From positions 1-64,000 of the forward strand of contig NZ_CAKZLP010000075.1 of the NCBI RefSeq assembly GCF_937127095.1: 64,000 bases of DNA, in the 5' to 3' direction. The translations under genes and the position numbers were made by a program. Shown here piece after piece: positions 1 to 7,715 of the stretch. The notes beneath the pieces were generated by a model, which searched no databases, was not told where the DNA came from, and saw only the letters and a list, made by a program, of their open reading frames with translations. The stretch comes from an uncultured Amphritea sp. GTDB taxonomy: Bacteria; Pseudomonadota; Gammaproteobacteria; Pseudomonadales; Balneatricaceae. The number at the start of each line of letters is the position of its first letter. Positions within the stretch are counted from its first letter, which is position 1.

Positions 1-872
1 TCTCTATAATGTTCCTGCAGGTTGGGCGGCGCCTGAATACTGATAGTCGGATCAAGAATCAACCGGGCCACAGCCAGCGTTTTCAGCATATCCTCATAAC
101 TGGGCTCAGGTGCATGGGCCATCGCCGTACCCGGTTTAGCTCTGAAATTCTGAATGATAACTTCCTGGATATGTCCGTACTGCTGATGGATCTCATTAAT
201 AGCAACCAGGCTATCAATACGCTCCTGCCAGGTCTCTCCAATACCAATCAGAATGCCGGTGGTAAAAGGCACGTTATGTTTACCGGTGAGCTCCAGCGTG
301 CGTAATCGCTGCAGAGGGACTTTATCCGGACAGGCATAATGAGCTTGTCCTTTCTCCATCAGCCGACGGCTGACATTTTCAAGCATCATCCCCATACTGG
401 CTGACACCGGGCGCAGTTTAATAATATCCTGCTCCGACAAAGTACCGGCGTTTACATGGGGCAACATGCGGGTGTTCTCAATAACCATCAGACACATATC
501 GTAAAGGTAATCGATAATCGTACTGTAGCCTCGATCAGCCAGAAACTTCCTGGCTTCAGGGTAGGTTTTCTCCGGCTTCTCTCCCAGGCTGAAAAGAACC
601 TCCTTACACCCCTGTTTTTCTCCCTGATAGACGACTGCCATCACCTCTTCTGGTGTCATGATGTTAGCCTCAGAAGAGCCAGGAGGTTTTACAAAGGTAC
701 AATAGCCGCAGGTGTCGCGACACATATTAGTCAAAGGAACAAATACTTTCCTGGAGTATGTGACGACATCACCCCAGTGAAGGTCACGCAGTGCTGACGC
801 CTGCTGTCTGAGTCGTTCAATCTGGCGACTATCGGCATATTCAAGGTTATACGCTTGCTCAACAGAGATCAT
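1..872 (-). CDS. cofG: 7,8-didemethyl-8-hydroxy-5-deazariboflavin synthase subunit CofG (partial at left edge)
   Basis: This radical SAM enzyme acts with CofH to make FO, the deazaflavin chromophore of coenzyme F420. It closes the ring after CofH joins a tyrosine-derived fragment to 5-amino-6-ribitylaminouracil. At least 290 residues are visible and the C-terminus runs off the window. The radical SAM cluster motif CRDTCGYC gives Cys51, Cys55 and Cys58 (CxxxCxxC). The ATG at 872 follows a strong AGGAGG ribosome site, which fixes the start. The gene stands apart from cofH, which lies about 21 kb away on the same strand, so this is the split CofG/CofH form and not the fused FbiC form of actinobacteria. 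A RutR-like operator overlaps its promoter. Absence of the C-terminus leaves completeness unproved, but the family call is firm. Confidence 0.93.
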   Translation of the reverse strand, partial: MISVEQAYNLEYADSRQIERLRQQASALRDLHWGDVVTYSRKVFVPLTNMCRDTCGYCTFVKPPGSSEANIMTPEEVMAVVYQGEKQGCKEVLFSLGEKPEKTYPEARKFLADRGYSTIIDYLYDMCLMVIENTRMLPHVNAGTLSEQDIIKLRPVSASMGMMLENVSRRLMEKGQAHYACPDKVPLQRLRTLELTGKHNVPFTTGILIGIGETWQERIDSLVAINEIHQQYGHIQEVIIQNFRAKPGTAMAHAPEPSYEDMLKTLAVARLILDPTISIQAPPNLQEHYR

Positions 873-943
873 CGAAAAGCCTCCTGGGTTATTTTTTTTG
901 TCATCAGGCAACTTAACTACGCCACCAGAAAGTATCTATGATC

Positions 944-972
944 AATATAGAATAATTTTACCACTTGGTCAA
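944..972 (-). promoter_or_regulatory. cofG promoter with overlapping RutR-like operator
   Basis: The palindrome TTTACCACTTGGTCAA occupies 957-972. On the minus strand its first six bases, TTGACC (972-967), make a -35 box, followed by exactly 17 bp and a TATATT -10 box (949-944). The operator therefore covers the -35 element, which suggests repression by occlusion. The same bases, extended to 18 bp, recur before the carbamoyl hydrolase gene. Confidence 0.75.
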
Positions 973-1003
973 ATAAAACAAGCCCCTACATTAACTAATA
1001 CTT

Positions 1004-1672
1004 TCAACAACTTAAGCTTACAGCCAACTGAGTCCTGTTCTGCACCCTGAGTTTTTTAAAGATATCGGATACATGCCTTTTAACTGTCGACTCCCGTATC
1101 CCCATTTCAAAGGCGATCTCTTTATTCATCAGGCCTACTTTCAAATACCTCAGTACATCGCGTTGTCGGTCAGTCAGATACTCAAGCTTGTCTTTAGTGA
1201 AAAAGGTGTTGGTCATCGGGATCTGTTTAACTAAATCACCCGCCGTTTTACTCTTTTCAGTTTCATGATAAGCCTGATATGAGAAGCGCTCTGATTGACT
1301 TCTGCGGGTAAGAAAAGCGAAGACTCGGCTGACGATCTCTTCAACAGGCTCCCCATTTTTTATAATGCCTGAAATGTTTAAAAACTTTAGTTTTATATCC
1401 AGTTTTTCACTGACTTCATCACAAATAACGATAATGGGATTATCCGTTTTATACAGATAGGACGTAATCATTCCATGATTAGCGGTCAATAAAATGCTTT
1501 CATGGACGATGATAAGGTCAAAGGTTTTACAGTGCCGGGCAGTTTTCACAAACTCGCACTCGTTACCTGCATCGGAAAAACCGATGGCATAGTCTCTTTG
1601 TCGGAGAACGCTTTTTAACCCCTCTCTTAATAAGGGCCTTGGGTCGATAATAAGAATTGTTTTGAGCTGCAT
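1004..1672 (-). CDS. LuxR-family transcriptional regulator with atypical receiver domain
   Basis: This 222-residue protein has the size and layout of NarL/FixJ response regulators. It has a receiver-like N-terminal domain (about 1-120) and a LuxR helix-turn-helix C-terminal domain (about 160-220; LTDRQRDVLRYL followed by NKEIAFEMGIRESTVKRHV). The phosphoacceptor position looks wrong: after Asp10, the strand that normally ends in the phosphorylated Asp reads DLIIVHES, placing His57 where Asp is expected. It is therefore probably not a standard phosphorylated response regulator and may sense by another route. No histidine kinase gene is adjacent. It sits between mmsA and cofG on the same strand, so a role in controlling this metabolic block is plausible but is inferred only from position. 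Confidence 0.85.
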   Translation of the reverse strand: MQLKTILIIDPRPLLREGLKSVLRQRDYAIGFSDAGNECEFVKTARHCKTFDLIIVHESILLTANHGMITSYLYKTDNPIIVICDEVSEKLDIKLKFLNISGIIKNGEPVEEIVSRVFAFLTRRSQSERFSYQAYHETEKSKTAGDLVKQIPMTNTFFTKDKLEYLTDRQRDVLRYLKVGLMNKEIAFEMGIRESTVKRHVSDIFKKLRVQNRTQLAVSLSC

Positions 1673-1759
1673 TTTTTACCTTCATTATTATTTTTATAAA
1701 GGCGCCCCGACTTATCATGATGGGAAATCATATATCGGAGAAGTTGAGAATCAGATCAC

Positions 1760-1785
1760 ATAACAGACCCCTTAGGGTCTGTTAT
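1760..1785. terminator. perfect 11-bp inverted repeat after mmsA
   Basis: ATAACAGACCC (1760-1770) and GGGTCTGTTAT (1775-1785) flank a CTTA loop, forming a perfect 11-bp stem just past the mmsA stop. On the mmsA strand the T-run lies before the stem instead of after it, so it is not a textbook Rho-independent terminator. It could be a bidirectional terminator remnant, an mRNA 3' stabiliser or a protein-binding site for the luxR promoter. Confidence 0.45.
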
Positions 1786-1804
1786 GCAAAAAAGAGTTAC
1801 CGTC

Positions 1805-3295
1805 TCAGCTAGGAAACGAAAAAGAAACACCTTCACGCACGCCGCTTGAAGGCCAGCGCTGTGTGATCGTCTTACGCTTGGTGTAAAACCGAACCGCATC
1901 AGGGCCGTAGGCATGCAGGTCACCAAACAGTGAACGTTTCCAGCCACCGAAGCTGTGATAAGACACCGGCACGGGCAACGGCACGTTGATGCCGACCATA
2001 CCCACCTGAATATTGTCAGAGAAGTAACGTGCCGCCTCACCGTCGCGGGTAAAGATACAGGTACCGTTACCGTATTCGTGATCGTTGATCAGTTGCATCG
2101 CCTCTTCCATGGTATTCACCCGTACAACCTGCAATACCGGCCCGAAGATCTCTTCCTGATAGCTCTGCATATCGGCCGTCACCGCATCGATCAGCGTCGC
2201 GCCGACAAAGAAACCATCAGCAAAACCTTCAACTTCAGGATTACGGCCATCCACGACAATCTTCGCACCATCGGCTTCAGCGCTATCGATATAATCGTTC
2301 ACTTTCAGCTGATGTGCCCGGGTGATCACCGGACCAAAATCATTCTCACGATTGCTGTAAGCACCAACCTTCAGTGGCGCCATCGCCGCGCGCATCTTCG
2401 CCACCAGTGCATCCGCCGCTTCATCACCTACAGCAACGGCTACGGAAAGCGCCATACAGCGCTCGCCTGATGAACCAAACGCAGCGCCCAACAGTTGGTT
2501 GACCGCGTTGTCCATATCAGCATCCGGCATGACAATGGCGTGGTTTTTAGCGCCGCCCAGTGCCTGACAACGCTTGCCATTGGCATTCGCGGTGCTATAG
2601 ATATATTCCGCAATCGGTGTTGACCCGACAAAGCTAACCGCTTTCACACGGGTATCGGTCAGCAAGACGTCTACCGCTTCTTTATCACCGTTCACCACGT
2701 TGATAACACCGTTTGGCAGACCGGCTTCCTGCAGCAGCTGGGCGATAAACATGGTTGAGGACGGGTCACGTTCAGAAGGCTTCAGCACAAAGGTGTTACC
2801 GCAGACAATCGCCATTGGATACATCCACAGGGGCACCATCGCCGGGAAGTTGAACGGGGTAATACCCGCCACCACACCCAGTGGCTGAAACTCACTCCAG
2901 GAATCGATACCGGGGCCAACATTGCGGCTGTGCTCGCCTTTCAGTAATTCTGGCGCACCACAGGCGTATTCAACATTTTCAATACCCCGTTGCAGCTCAC
3001 CGGCGGCATCATGGGCGATCTTGCCATGCTCTTCGCCGATCAACTGGCAGATCTTATCGGCATGCTCTTCCAGCAACGCTTTAAAACGGTACATCACCTG
3101 GGCACGCTTTGCCGGAGGGGTGTTACGCCAGGCTGGAAACGCCTGTTCAGCCGCAGCAATCGCCTCTTCAACGGTGGCCACAGATGCCAGGGCGACCTGT
3201 TTGCTCTCTTCACCGGTGGATGGATTATAAACAGGCTGTGTGCGAGCCGCGTCTGTACGCATCTCGCCGTTAATCAAATGACCTAAAGTTTGCAT
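1805..3295 (-). CDS. mmsA: CoA-acylating methylmalonate-semialdehyde dehydrogenase
   Basis: This enzyme oxidises malonate semialdehyde to acetyl-CoA or methylmalonate semialdehyde to propionyl-CoA, with NAD+ and CoA. Those are the last steps of uracil and thymine (or valine) catabolism. The 496-residue length is typical. The N-terminal substrate segment ITPFNFPAM is at about 145-153, GAKNHAIVMPDAD at about 248-260, and the catalytic Cys280 lies in SSGERCMA. The ATG at 3295 follows GAGG at proper spacing; an upstream in-frame start at 3337 would add 14 residues and has no ribosome site. It follows the aminotransferase gene by 56 bp and is probably co-transcribed with it, so the pair converts beta-alanine or beta-aminoisobutyrate to acyl-CoA. 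Confidence 0.94.
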   Translation of the reverse strand: MQTLGHLINGEMRTDAARTQPVYNPSTGEESKQVALASVATVEEAIAAAEQAFPAWRNTPPAKRAQVMYRFKALLEEHADKICQLIGEEHGKIAHDAAGELQRGIENVEYACGAPELLKGEHSRNVGPGIDSWSEFQPLGVVAGITPFNFPAMVPLWMYPMAIVCGNTFVLKPSERDPSSTMFIAQLLQEAGLPNGVINVVNGDKEAVDVLLTDTRVKAVSFVGSTPIAEYIYSTANANGKRCQALGGAKNHAIVMPDADMDNAVNQLLGAAFGSSGERCMALSVAVAVGDEAADALVAKMRAAMAPLKVGAYSNRENDFGPVITRAHQLKVNDYIDSAEADGAKIVVDGRNPEVEGFADGFFVGATLIDAVTADMQSYQEEIFGPVLQVVRVNTMEEAMQLINDHEYGNGTCIFTRDGEAARYFSDNIQVGMVGINVPLPVPVSYHSFGGWKRSLFGDLHAYGPDAVRFYTKRKTITQRWPSSGVREGVSFSFPS

Positions 3296-3351
3296 AGTAA
3301 CCTCATCAGTAGTTATTTTTTTATCGGGGTGTATCACGTTAGCAACGTCGG

Positions 3352-4695
3352 TTAATCGAGTTCCATGATCGATTCGCCAATAGCATTAATGACGTTATCG
3401 ATCTCTTCCCGCTCCGTTATAAACGGCAACCCCAACTGGATAGTGTCGCCGCCGTAACGCACATAGAAACCCTTTTCCCAGCATTTCATCGCTATCTGGT
3501 ACGGACGCAAAGCCGGTTCTCCGGGGGCTGACTCAATCGTAATGCCGCCGGCCAGGCCATAATTACGGATGTCGCTGATGTACTGAGTCCCTTTAAGGCT
3601 ATGCAGCGCCTGTTCAAACACCGGACTCATCTCTTTCACCCGAGGAATCAGTTTGTCATTTTCCAGAACATCCAGAGATGCCAGCGCCGCAGCACACGCA
3701 ACTGGATGGCCGGAATAGGTATAGCCATGTGGAATCTCCATCATGTATTCCAGCCCACCGGTCTCCATAAACGTTTGATAGATTTCGGCTTTAGCGATCA
3801 CCGCGCCCATAGGCACAGCACCATTGGTTAACTGCTTTGCGACATTGATCATATCCGGCACAACACCGAACTCTTCAGCACCGGTATAAGAGCCCATGCG
3901 ACCGAAACCGGTAATGACCTCATCGAAAATCAGCAATATATCGTGTTGATCACAGATCTGCCGCAGCCGTTGCAAATAACCCTCGGGCGGTGGAATGACA
4001 CCCGCTGACCCCGCCATCGGCTCGACAATAACCGCGGCAATATTGGATGCATCATGCAGCGCGATCAGCTCAAGAAGCTCATCCGCTTTCTCGACACCCT
4101 GCTTCGGTATTCCCCGGGAAAAAGCATTTTCTTTCAATAGGGTATGAGGCAGATGATCAGCATCAACCCCCAGGCCGTAGAGGGTACGGTTAGCGCCGAT
4201 ACCTCCCACACTGAAACCACCGAAATTAACCCCGTGATAACCTTTTGAGCGCCCGATCAGCTTGGTCTTTGTCGCTTGCCCTTTCTTCCGCCAGTAAGCC
4301 CGGGCGATCTTCAGGGAGGTATCCGCGCTTTCAGACCCCGACCCGGTAAAGAACACATAATCAAGCCCGTCGGGAGTCAGCGCTTTGATTCGGTTTGCCA
4401 GCTCAAACGCTTTAGGATGTCCATACTGAAAAGCAGGTGCGTAATCCAACTGCTGCAGCTGCTTCGATACCGCTTCAGCAATCTCTGGACGACAATGACC
4501 TGCACCACAGGTCCATAAACCTGACAAGCCATCGAATACCTGACGACCGCTGGCATCGGTGAGATACGCACCTTTTGCTTCAACAAACATCCGAGGATCA
4601 TTTTTAAACTGGCGATTCGCGGTATAAGGCATCCAGTAAGCTTCCAGCTGATCACGGGTCATACCCGCGGCTTTGCCAGGATCAAATTCAAACAT
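3352..4695 (-). CDS. beta-alanine/omega-amino acid:pyruvate aminotransferase
   Basis: This is a class III PLP aminotransferase of 447 residues, of the omega-amino acid:pyruvate type. It would move the amino group of beta-alanine (from uracil) or beta-aminoisobutyrate (from thymine) to a keto acid and give the semialdehyde used by MmsA. The phosphate-binding GSGSES is at about 118-123, Asp258 in IFDEVITGFGRMG contacts the PLP pyridine nitrogen, and Lys287 in NVAKQLTNG is the Schiff-base lysine. The ATG at 4695 has GAGG eight bases upstream; a GTG at 4704 lies within that ribosome site and is less likely. It is first in an apparent operon with mmsA. The exact amino donor cannot be read from sequence, but the neighbouring dihydropyrimidinase favours beta-alanine. 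Confidence 0.88.
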   Translation of the reverse strand: MFEFDPGKAAGMTRDQLEAYWMPYTANRQFKNDPRMFVEAKGAYLTDASGRQVFDGLSGLWTCGAGHCRPEIAEAVSKQLQQLDYAPAFQYGHPKAFELANRIKALTPDGLDYVFFTGSGSESADTSLKIARAYWRKKGQATKTKLIGRSKGYHGVNFGGFSVGGIGANRTLYGLGVDADHLPHTLLKENAFSRGIPKQGVEKADELLELIALHDASNIAAVIVEPMAGSAGVIPPPEGYLQRLRQICDQHDILLIFDEVITGFGRMGSYTGAEEFGVVPDMINVAKQLTNGAVPMGAVIAKAEIYQTFMETGGLEYMMEIPHGYTYSGHPVACAAALASLDVLENDKLIPRVKEMSPVFEQALHSLKGTQYISDIRNYGLAGGITIESAPGEPALRPYQIAMKCWEKGFYVRYGGDTIQLGLPFITEREEIDNVINAIGESIMELD

Positions 4696-4845
4696 ATCAA
4701 TCACCTCGTTAAGGTCTTCTTATTATCAGGCTATCGCTCAGACACCATGACGTTCTGTCTGGATGTAAGCGCTTAACTCACCACATCATCTACCCCGTCT
4801 GGTAACGGTTAAAGCCAAAAGAATTTACTTTCAGGCAACTAAATA

Positions 4846-4861
4846 CTTACCATTTGGTAAA
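4846..4861. promoter_or_regulatory. RutR-like operator between aminotransferase and lysR genes
   Basis: CTTACCA-TT-TGGTAAA is a near-perfect copy of the 16-bp palindrome found through this block. It lies in the divergent intergenic region, 59 bp before the LysR start and 151 bp before the aminotransferase start, so it could act on either gene. A plausible plus-strand promoter (TTGGTA at 4854-4859, 16 bp, TATAAC at 4876-4881) overlaps it. I see no equally clear minus-strand promoter. Confidence 0.65.
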
Positions 4862-4919
4862 ATTAATGTGTATTTTATAACCATCTAACAACACTCAGTC
4901 AATCGATGTTGAGGTGTAT

Positions 4920-5852
4920 ATGACAAATAAAAATGTAATAGGCCATATCGCCGGAGCCGATCTCAGGACGATCAAAATCTTTAAAACCGTGGTTAGCTGC
5001 GGCGGGTTTTCTGCTGCAGTATCAGAACTCAATATCAGCAGAGCTGCGATCAGTATTGCGATGTCTGACCTTGAACAACGGCTATCGTTGAAACTTTGCA
5101 ACCGGGGAAGAAGTGGCTTTTCCCTCACCGATGAAGGGGAACAGGTTTACCTTGCCGTCCTTAAGCTTCTCTCCTCTCACCAGGAGTTTCAGCAACGTAT
5201 CAACACGATCCATTCAGAGCTTAAAGGCGATCTGGCAATCGGCATTACCGACTGCCTGATTACATTGCCCAGGATGTATATTACCGATTCACTTAAGGCG
5301 CTGAAGCAGCAGGCCCCTGAGGTGAATATAAATATTGAGATGATTCCGGCTAACCAGGTGATAAAAAACCTGCTCAGTGGCCAGATACAGATAGGGGTTG
5401 CGCCGGTCATCAGTAAAAATCTGAATCTACAATATGTTCACCTCTACGATGAAGAATCCTGTCTTTATTGCGGACATGAACATCCCCTGTTTAACACCTC
5501 AGACAAACACATCAGTTCGGAACAGATTGCTGAATATGACATGGTTGCGCCCTCGTATCCGCAATCATCAGAGATCAGAAATCATCTGAGTCAGTTTAGT
5601 AAGAGTGCTCAGGCATCCGATAGAGAAGGGATCGCTTTCCTCATATTAACCGGTTGTTATATTGGCTATCTGCCCACGCATTTTGCTCAGCGATGGGTGG
5701 AAAAAGGTTTACTAAAACCCCTTTTGATTGAACGCTTTAAGTTTGTCACGCCCTATGCTGCCATCGCACGAAAAGACCTGGCGCCCAACCTGATTCTCTC
5801 CTGTTTTATGGACCGGTTACATCAGTTAATTGATACACCTTTGGCGCAATAA
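4920..5852 (+). CDS. LysR-family transcriptional regulator
   Basis: This 310-residue protein has the LysR winged helix at the N-terminus (about residues 15-75, including the FSAAVSELNISRAAISIAMSD recognition region) and a periplasmic-binding-protein-like effector domain from about 90. The ATG at 4920 is preceded by GAGG five bases upstream; the in-frame GTG at 4914 overlaps that site. It is divergent from the aminotransferase-mmsA pair and upstream of the first NCS1 permease, so these are its likely targets, in line with the usual LysR layout. The inducer is unknown. A RutR-like operator lies in its upstream region, which suggests regulation in a cascade. Confidence 0.88.
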   Translation: MTNKNVIGHIAGADLRTIKIFKTVVSCGGFSAAVSELNISRAAISIAMSDLEQRLSLKLCNRGRSGFSLTDEGEQVYLAVLKLLSSHQEFQQRINTIHSELKGDLAIGITDCLITLPRMYITDSLKALKQQAPEVNINIEMIPANQVIKNLLSGQIQIGVAPVISKNLNLQYVHLYDEESCLYCGHEHPLFNTSDKHISSEQIAEYDMVAPSYPQSSEIRNHLSQFSKSAQASDREGIAFLILTGCYIGYLPTHFAQRWVEKGLLKPLLIERFKFVTPYAAIARKDLAPNLILSCFMDRLHQLIDTPLAQ

Positions 5853-6008
5853 CAGGCGAACAAAAATCATATACACATCTAAAGTAGTGCTCGATGACCG
5901 GTTCTATACATAACAGAAAGACATTATAAATCATATACTTAAAAACAATATCGGATTGTTCTAGCCGTCGTATAAATAAATTTGCCATAGGCGTCAATAA
6001 AAACTATA

Positions 6009-6056
6009 TTTACCAAACGGTAAATTTTTGACCGCCGTAAAAACACTCTTTACAAC
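6009..6056 (+). promoter_or_regulatory. RutR-like operator and promoter of first NCS1 permease
   Basis: The operator TTTACCA-AA-CGGTAAA is at 6009-6024. Three bases later a sigma-70-like promoter can be read: TTGACC at 6028-6033, a 17-bp spacer and TACAAC at 6051-6056. The permease start is at 6104, after an AGAGGAAG ribosome site. Confidence 0.68.
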
Positions 6057-6103
6057 ACTAAAGTCCATTAAGAACTTTAAAAATAAGAATAAGAGGAAGT
6101 CCA

Positions 6104-7606
6104 ATGAAGAACGCATCAGCTGACTCTTCATCCGCCATAAAAGTGGGTGAGTTCTACGAGCTTAAGACCGGCTCTGATGTCTCCGAAAGTGCTCACTACA
6201 ACGAAGATATTGCCCCCACCCAGGTTAAAGAACGTACCTGGAATGTCTGGAATGTCGCTGCTCTTTGGGTGGGTATGGCGATCTGTGTTCCAACCTACAC
6301 CCTGGGCGGTGTATTAACTGCTTATTTCGGTTTGTCCGTGATGGAAGCACTGATGGCTATTCTCGTAGCCAATATTATCGTGCTGATTCCACTGACGCTG
6401 AATGCCTTTCCCGGTACTAAATTCGGTATCCCCTTTCCGGTACTGCTGCGATCATCTTTTGGCATGGTCGGCTCCAATATTCCCTGTCTGATCCGGGCGA
6501 TGGTCGCCTGCGGCTGGTTCGGGATTCAGACCATGTTCGGCGGTCTGGCTATCCACATCATGCTGTCGCACCTGATTCCCGGCTGGGAATCTCTCGGCGG
6601 TACCGGTGAAGTGATCGGCTTTTTCACCTTTCTGACCATCAACCTCTATATCGTGATTAAAGGGGCCGAGTCGATTAAGGTTCTGGAAACCCTGGCAGCG
6701 CCGCTGCTGCTGGCGGTGGGTATTGGTCTGATGATGTGGGCCAGCCCGAAAATCTCCTATGAAGCGTTGCTCTCTATCCCGGCAAGCCGTCCTGAGGGCG
6801 CGTCCTTCTGGGGTTATTTCTTTGCGGGTGTCACCGCGATGGTTGGCTTCTGGGCAACCCTGTCCCTGAATATTCCTGACTTCAGTCGCTATGTCCGTTC
6901 ACAAAAGGATCAGATTGCCGGACAGATTATCGGCCTGCCACTGACGATGTTCTTTTTCTCTGCCCTGGGTGTCGTACTGACAGCAGCATCAACAACCCTG
7001 GTCGGGGAAACGATCTCTGACCCGGTCACCCTGATCGGTAAGATTGACAGCCCGGTCTGGGTAGTTATCGCCATGGTGATTATTATCATTGCGACCCTGT
7101 CGACCAACACCGCCGCGAATATTGTCTCCCCCACCAATGATTTCCAGAATGTTGCACCGAAGAAGATCAATCAGACCCGTGGCGCACTGCTGACCGGCCT
7201 GATCGGTATTTTACTCATGAGCTGGGAGCTGCTGAAAAAGCTCGGAGTGATTGAATCGGATGTCAGTGTTGAGGCGATGTACAGTGGCTGGCTGCTGGGC
7301 TATTCATCCCTGTTAGGCCCGATTGCCGGCATCATGATCGTGGATTACTTCGTGATTAAACGGCAACAACTGAGCCTGCCGGATCTGTATAAAACCCACG
7401 GGATATACAGCGGTTTTAACATCAATGGCTTTATCGCATTTGCGGTGCCTGTGGCGCTGACCCTCTACTCCCTGATCACCGGACAACTCGGCTGGTTCTA
7501 TCAGTATGGCTGGTTTACCGGGTCCATCCTGGGTGGTTTAACCTACTGGTTATGCGCTAAAAGCTTTGCAGCAGAAACTGCTAGCCTGGTAACGCAAAAC
7601 GACTAA
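6104..7606 (+). CDS. NCS1-family nucleobase:cation symporter (copy 1)
   Basis: This is a 500-residue integral membrane protein of the nucleobase:cation symporter-1 family, whose members carry uracil, cytosine, allantoin or hydantoins with Na+ or H+. The cytoplasmic N-terminus (about 1-45) is followed by about 12 hydrophobic segments. TWNVWNVAALWVGMAICVPTY at the first membrane helix and FSRYVRSQKDQ in mid-protein are typical. A RutR-like operator precedes it and dihydropyrimidinase follows, so uracil, thymine or a dihydropyrimidine is the likely substrate. A second, nearly identical protein is encoded at 9972-11474; the two differ mainly in the first dozen and last dozen residues. The specificity of either copy cannot be told from sequence. 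Confidence 0.9.
   Translation: MKNASADSSSAIKVGEFYELKTGSDVSESAHYNEDIAPTQVKERTWNVWNVAALWVGMAICVPTYTLGGVLTAYFGLSVMEALMAILVANIIVLIPLTLNAFPGTKFGIPFPVLLRSSFGMVGSNIPCLIRAMVACGWFGIQTMFGGLAIHIMLSHLIPGWESLGGTGEVIGFFTFLTINLYIVIKGAESIKVLETLAAPLLLAVGIGLMMWASPKISYEALLSIPASRPEGASFWGYFFAGVTAMVGFWATLSLNIPDFSRYVRSQKDQIAGQIIGLPLTMFFFSALGVVLTAASTTLVGETISDPVTLIGKIDSPVWVVIAMVIIIIATLSTNTAANIVSPTNDFQNVAPKKINQTRGALLTGLIGILLMSWELLKKLGVIESDVSVEAMYSGWLLGYSSLLGPIAGIMIVDYFVIKRQQLSLPDLYKTHGIYSGFNINGFIAFAVPVALTLYSLITGQLGWFYQYGWFTGSILGGLTYWLCAKSFAAETASLVTQND
6154..7560 (+). repeat. long direct repeat: tandem-duplicated NCS1 permease gene
   Basis: The body of this gene matches 10022-11427 at the same orientation. Protein identity is very high. 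Nucleotide identity is patchy: the first about 220 bp differ at only a handful of sites, while mid-gene stretches such as 6500-6600 and 6800-6900 carry many silent changes. The two copies flank dihydropyrimidinase and the YdcZ-type gene, so recombination between them would delete both. Confidence 0.85.
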
Positions 7607-7612
7607 ATCATT

Positions 7613-7643
7613 GCCCTCTGCTTACCTGCAGAGGGCTTTTTTT
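7613..7643 (+). terminator. Rho-independent terminator after first NCS1 permease
   Basis: GCCCTCTGC (7613-7621) and GCAGAGGGC (7628-7636) form a perfect 9-bp stem with a 6-base loop, followed by seven T residues. It should separate or reduce transcription between the permease and dihydropyrimidinase. Confidence 0.9.
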
Positions 7644-7715
7644 ACGCGTTAGCGTTTAAATTTTTAACGGCAGACAGCGGTCTGTCAAACAGTAAAACAT
7701 TGAGGAGTTGTGCCT

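Noticed and set aside
7644..7715. RutR-like operator upstream of dihydropyrimidinase.
   Set aside because: Only a short CAGAC/GTCTG repeat is present; nothing matches the TTTACCA-NN-TGGTMAA pattern, so control must come from upstream read-through or another factor.
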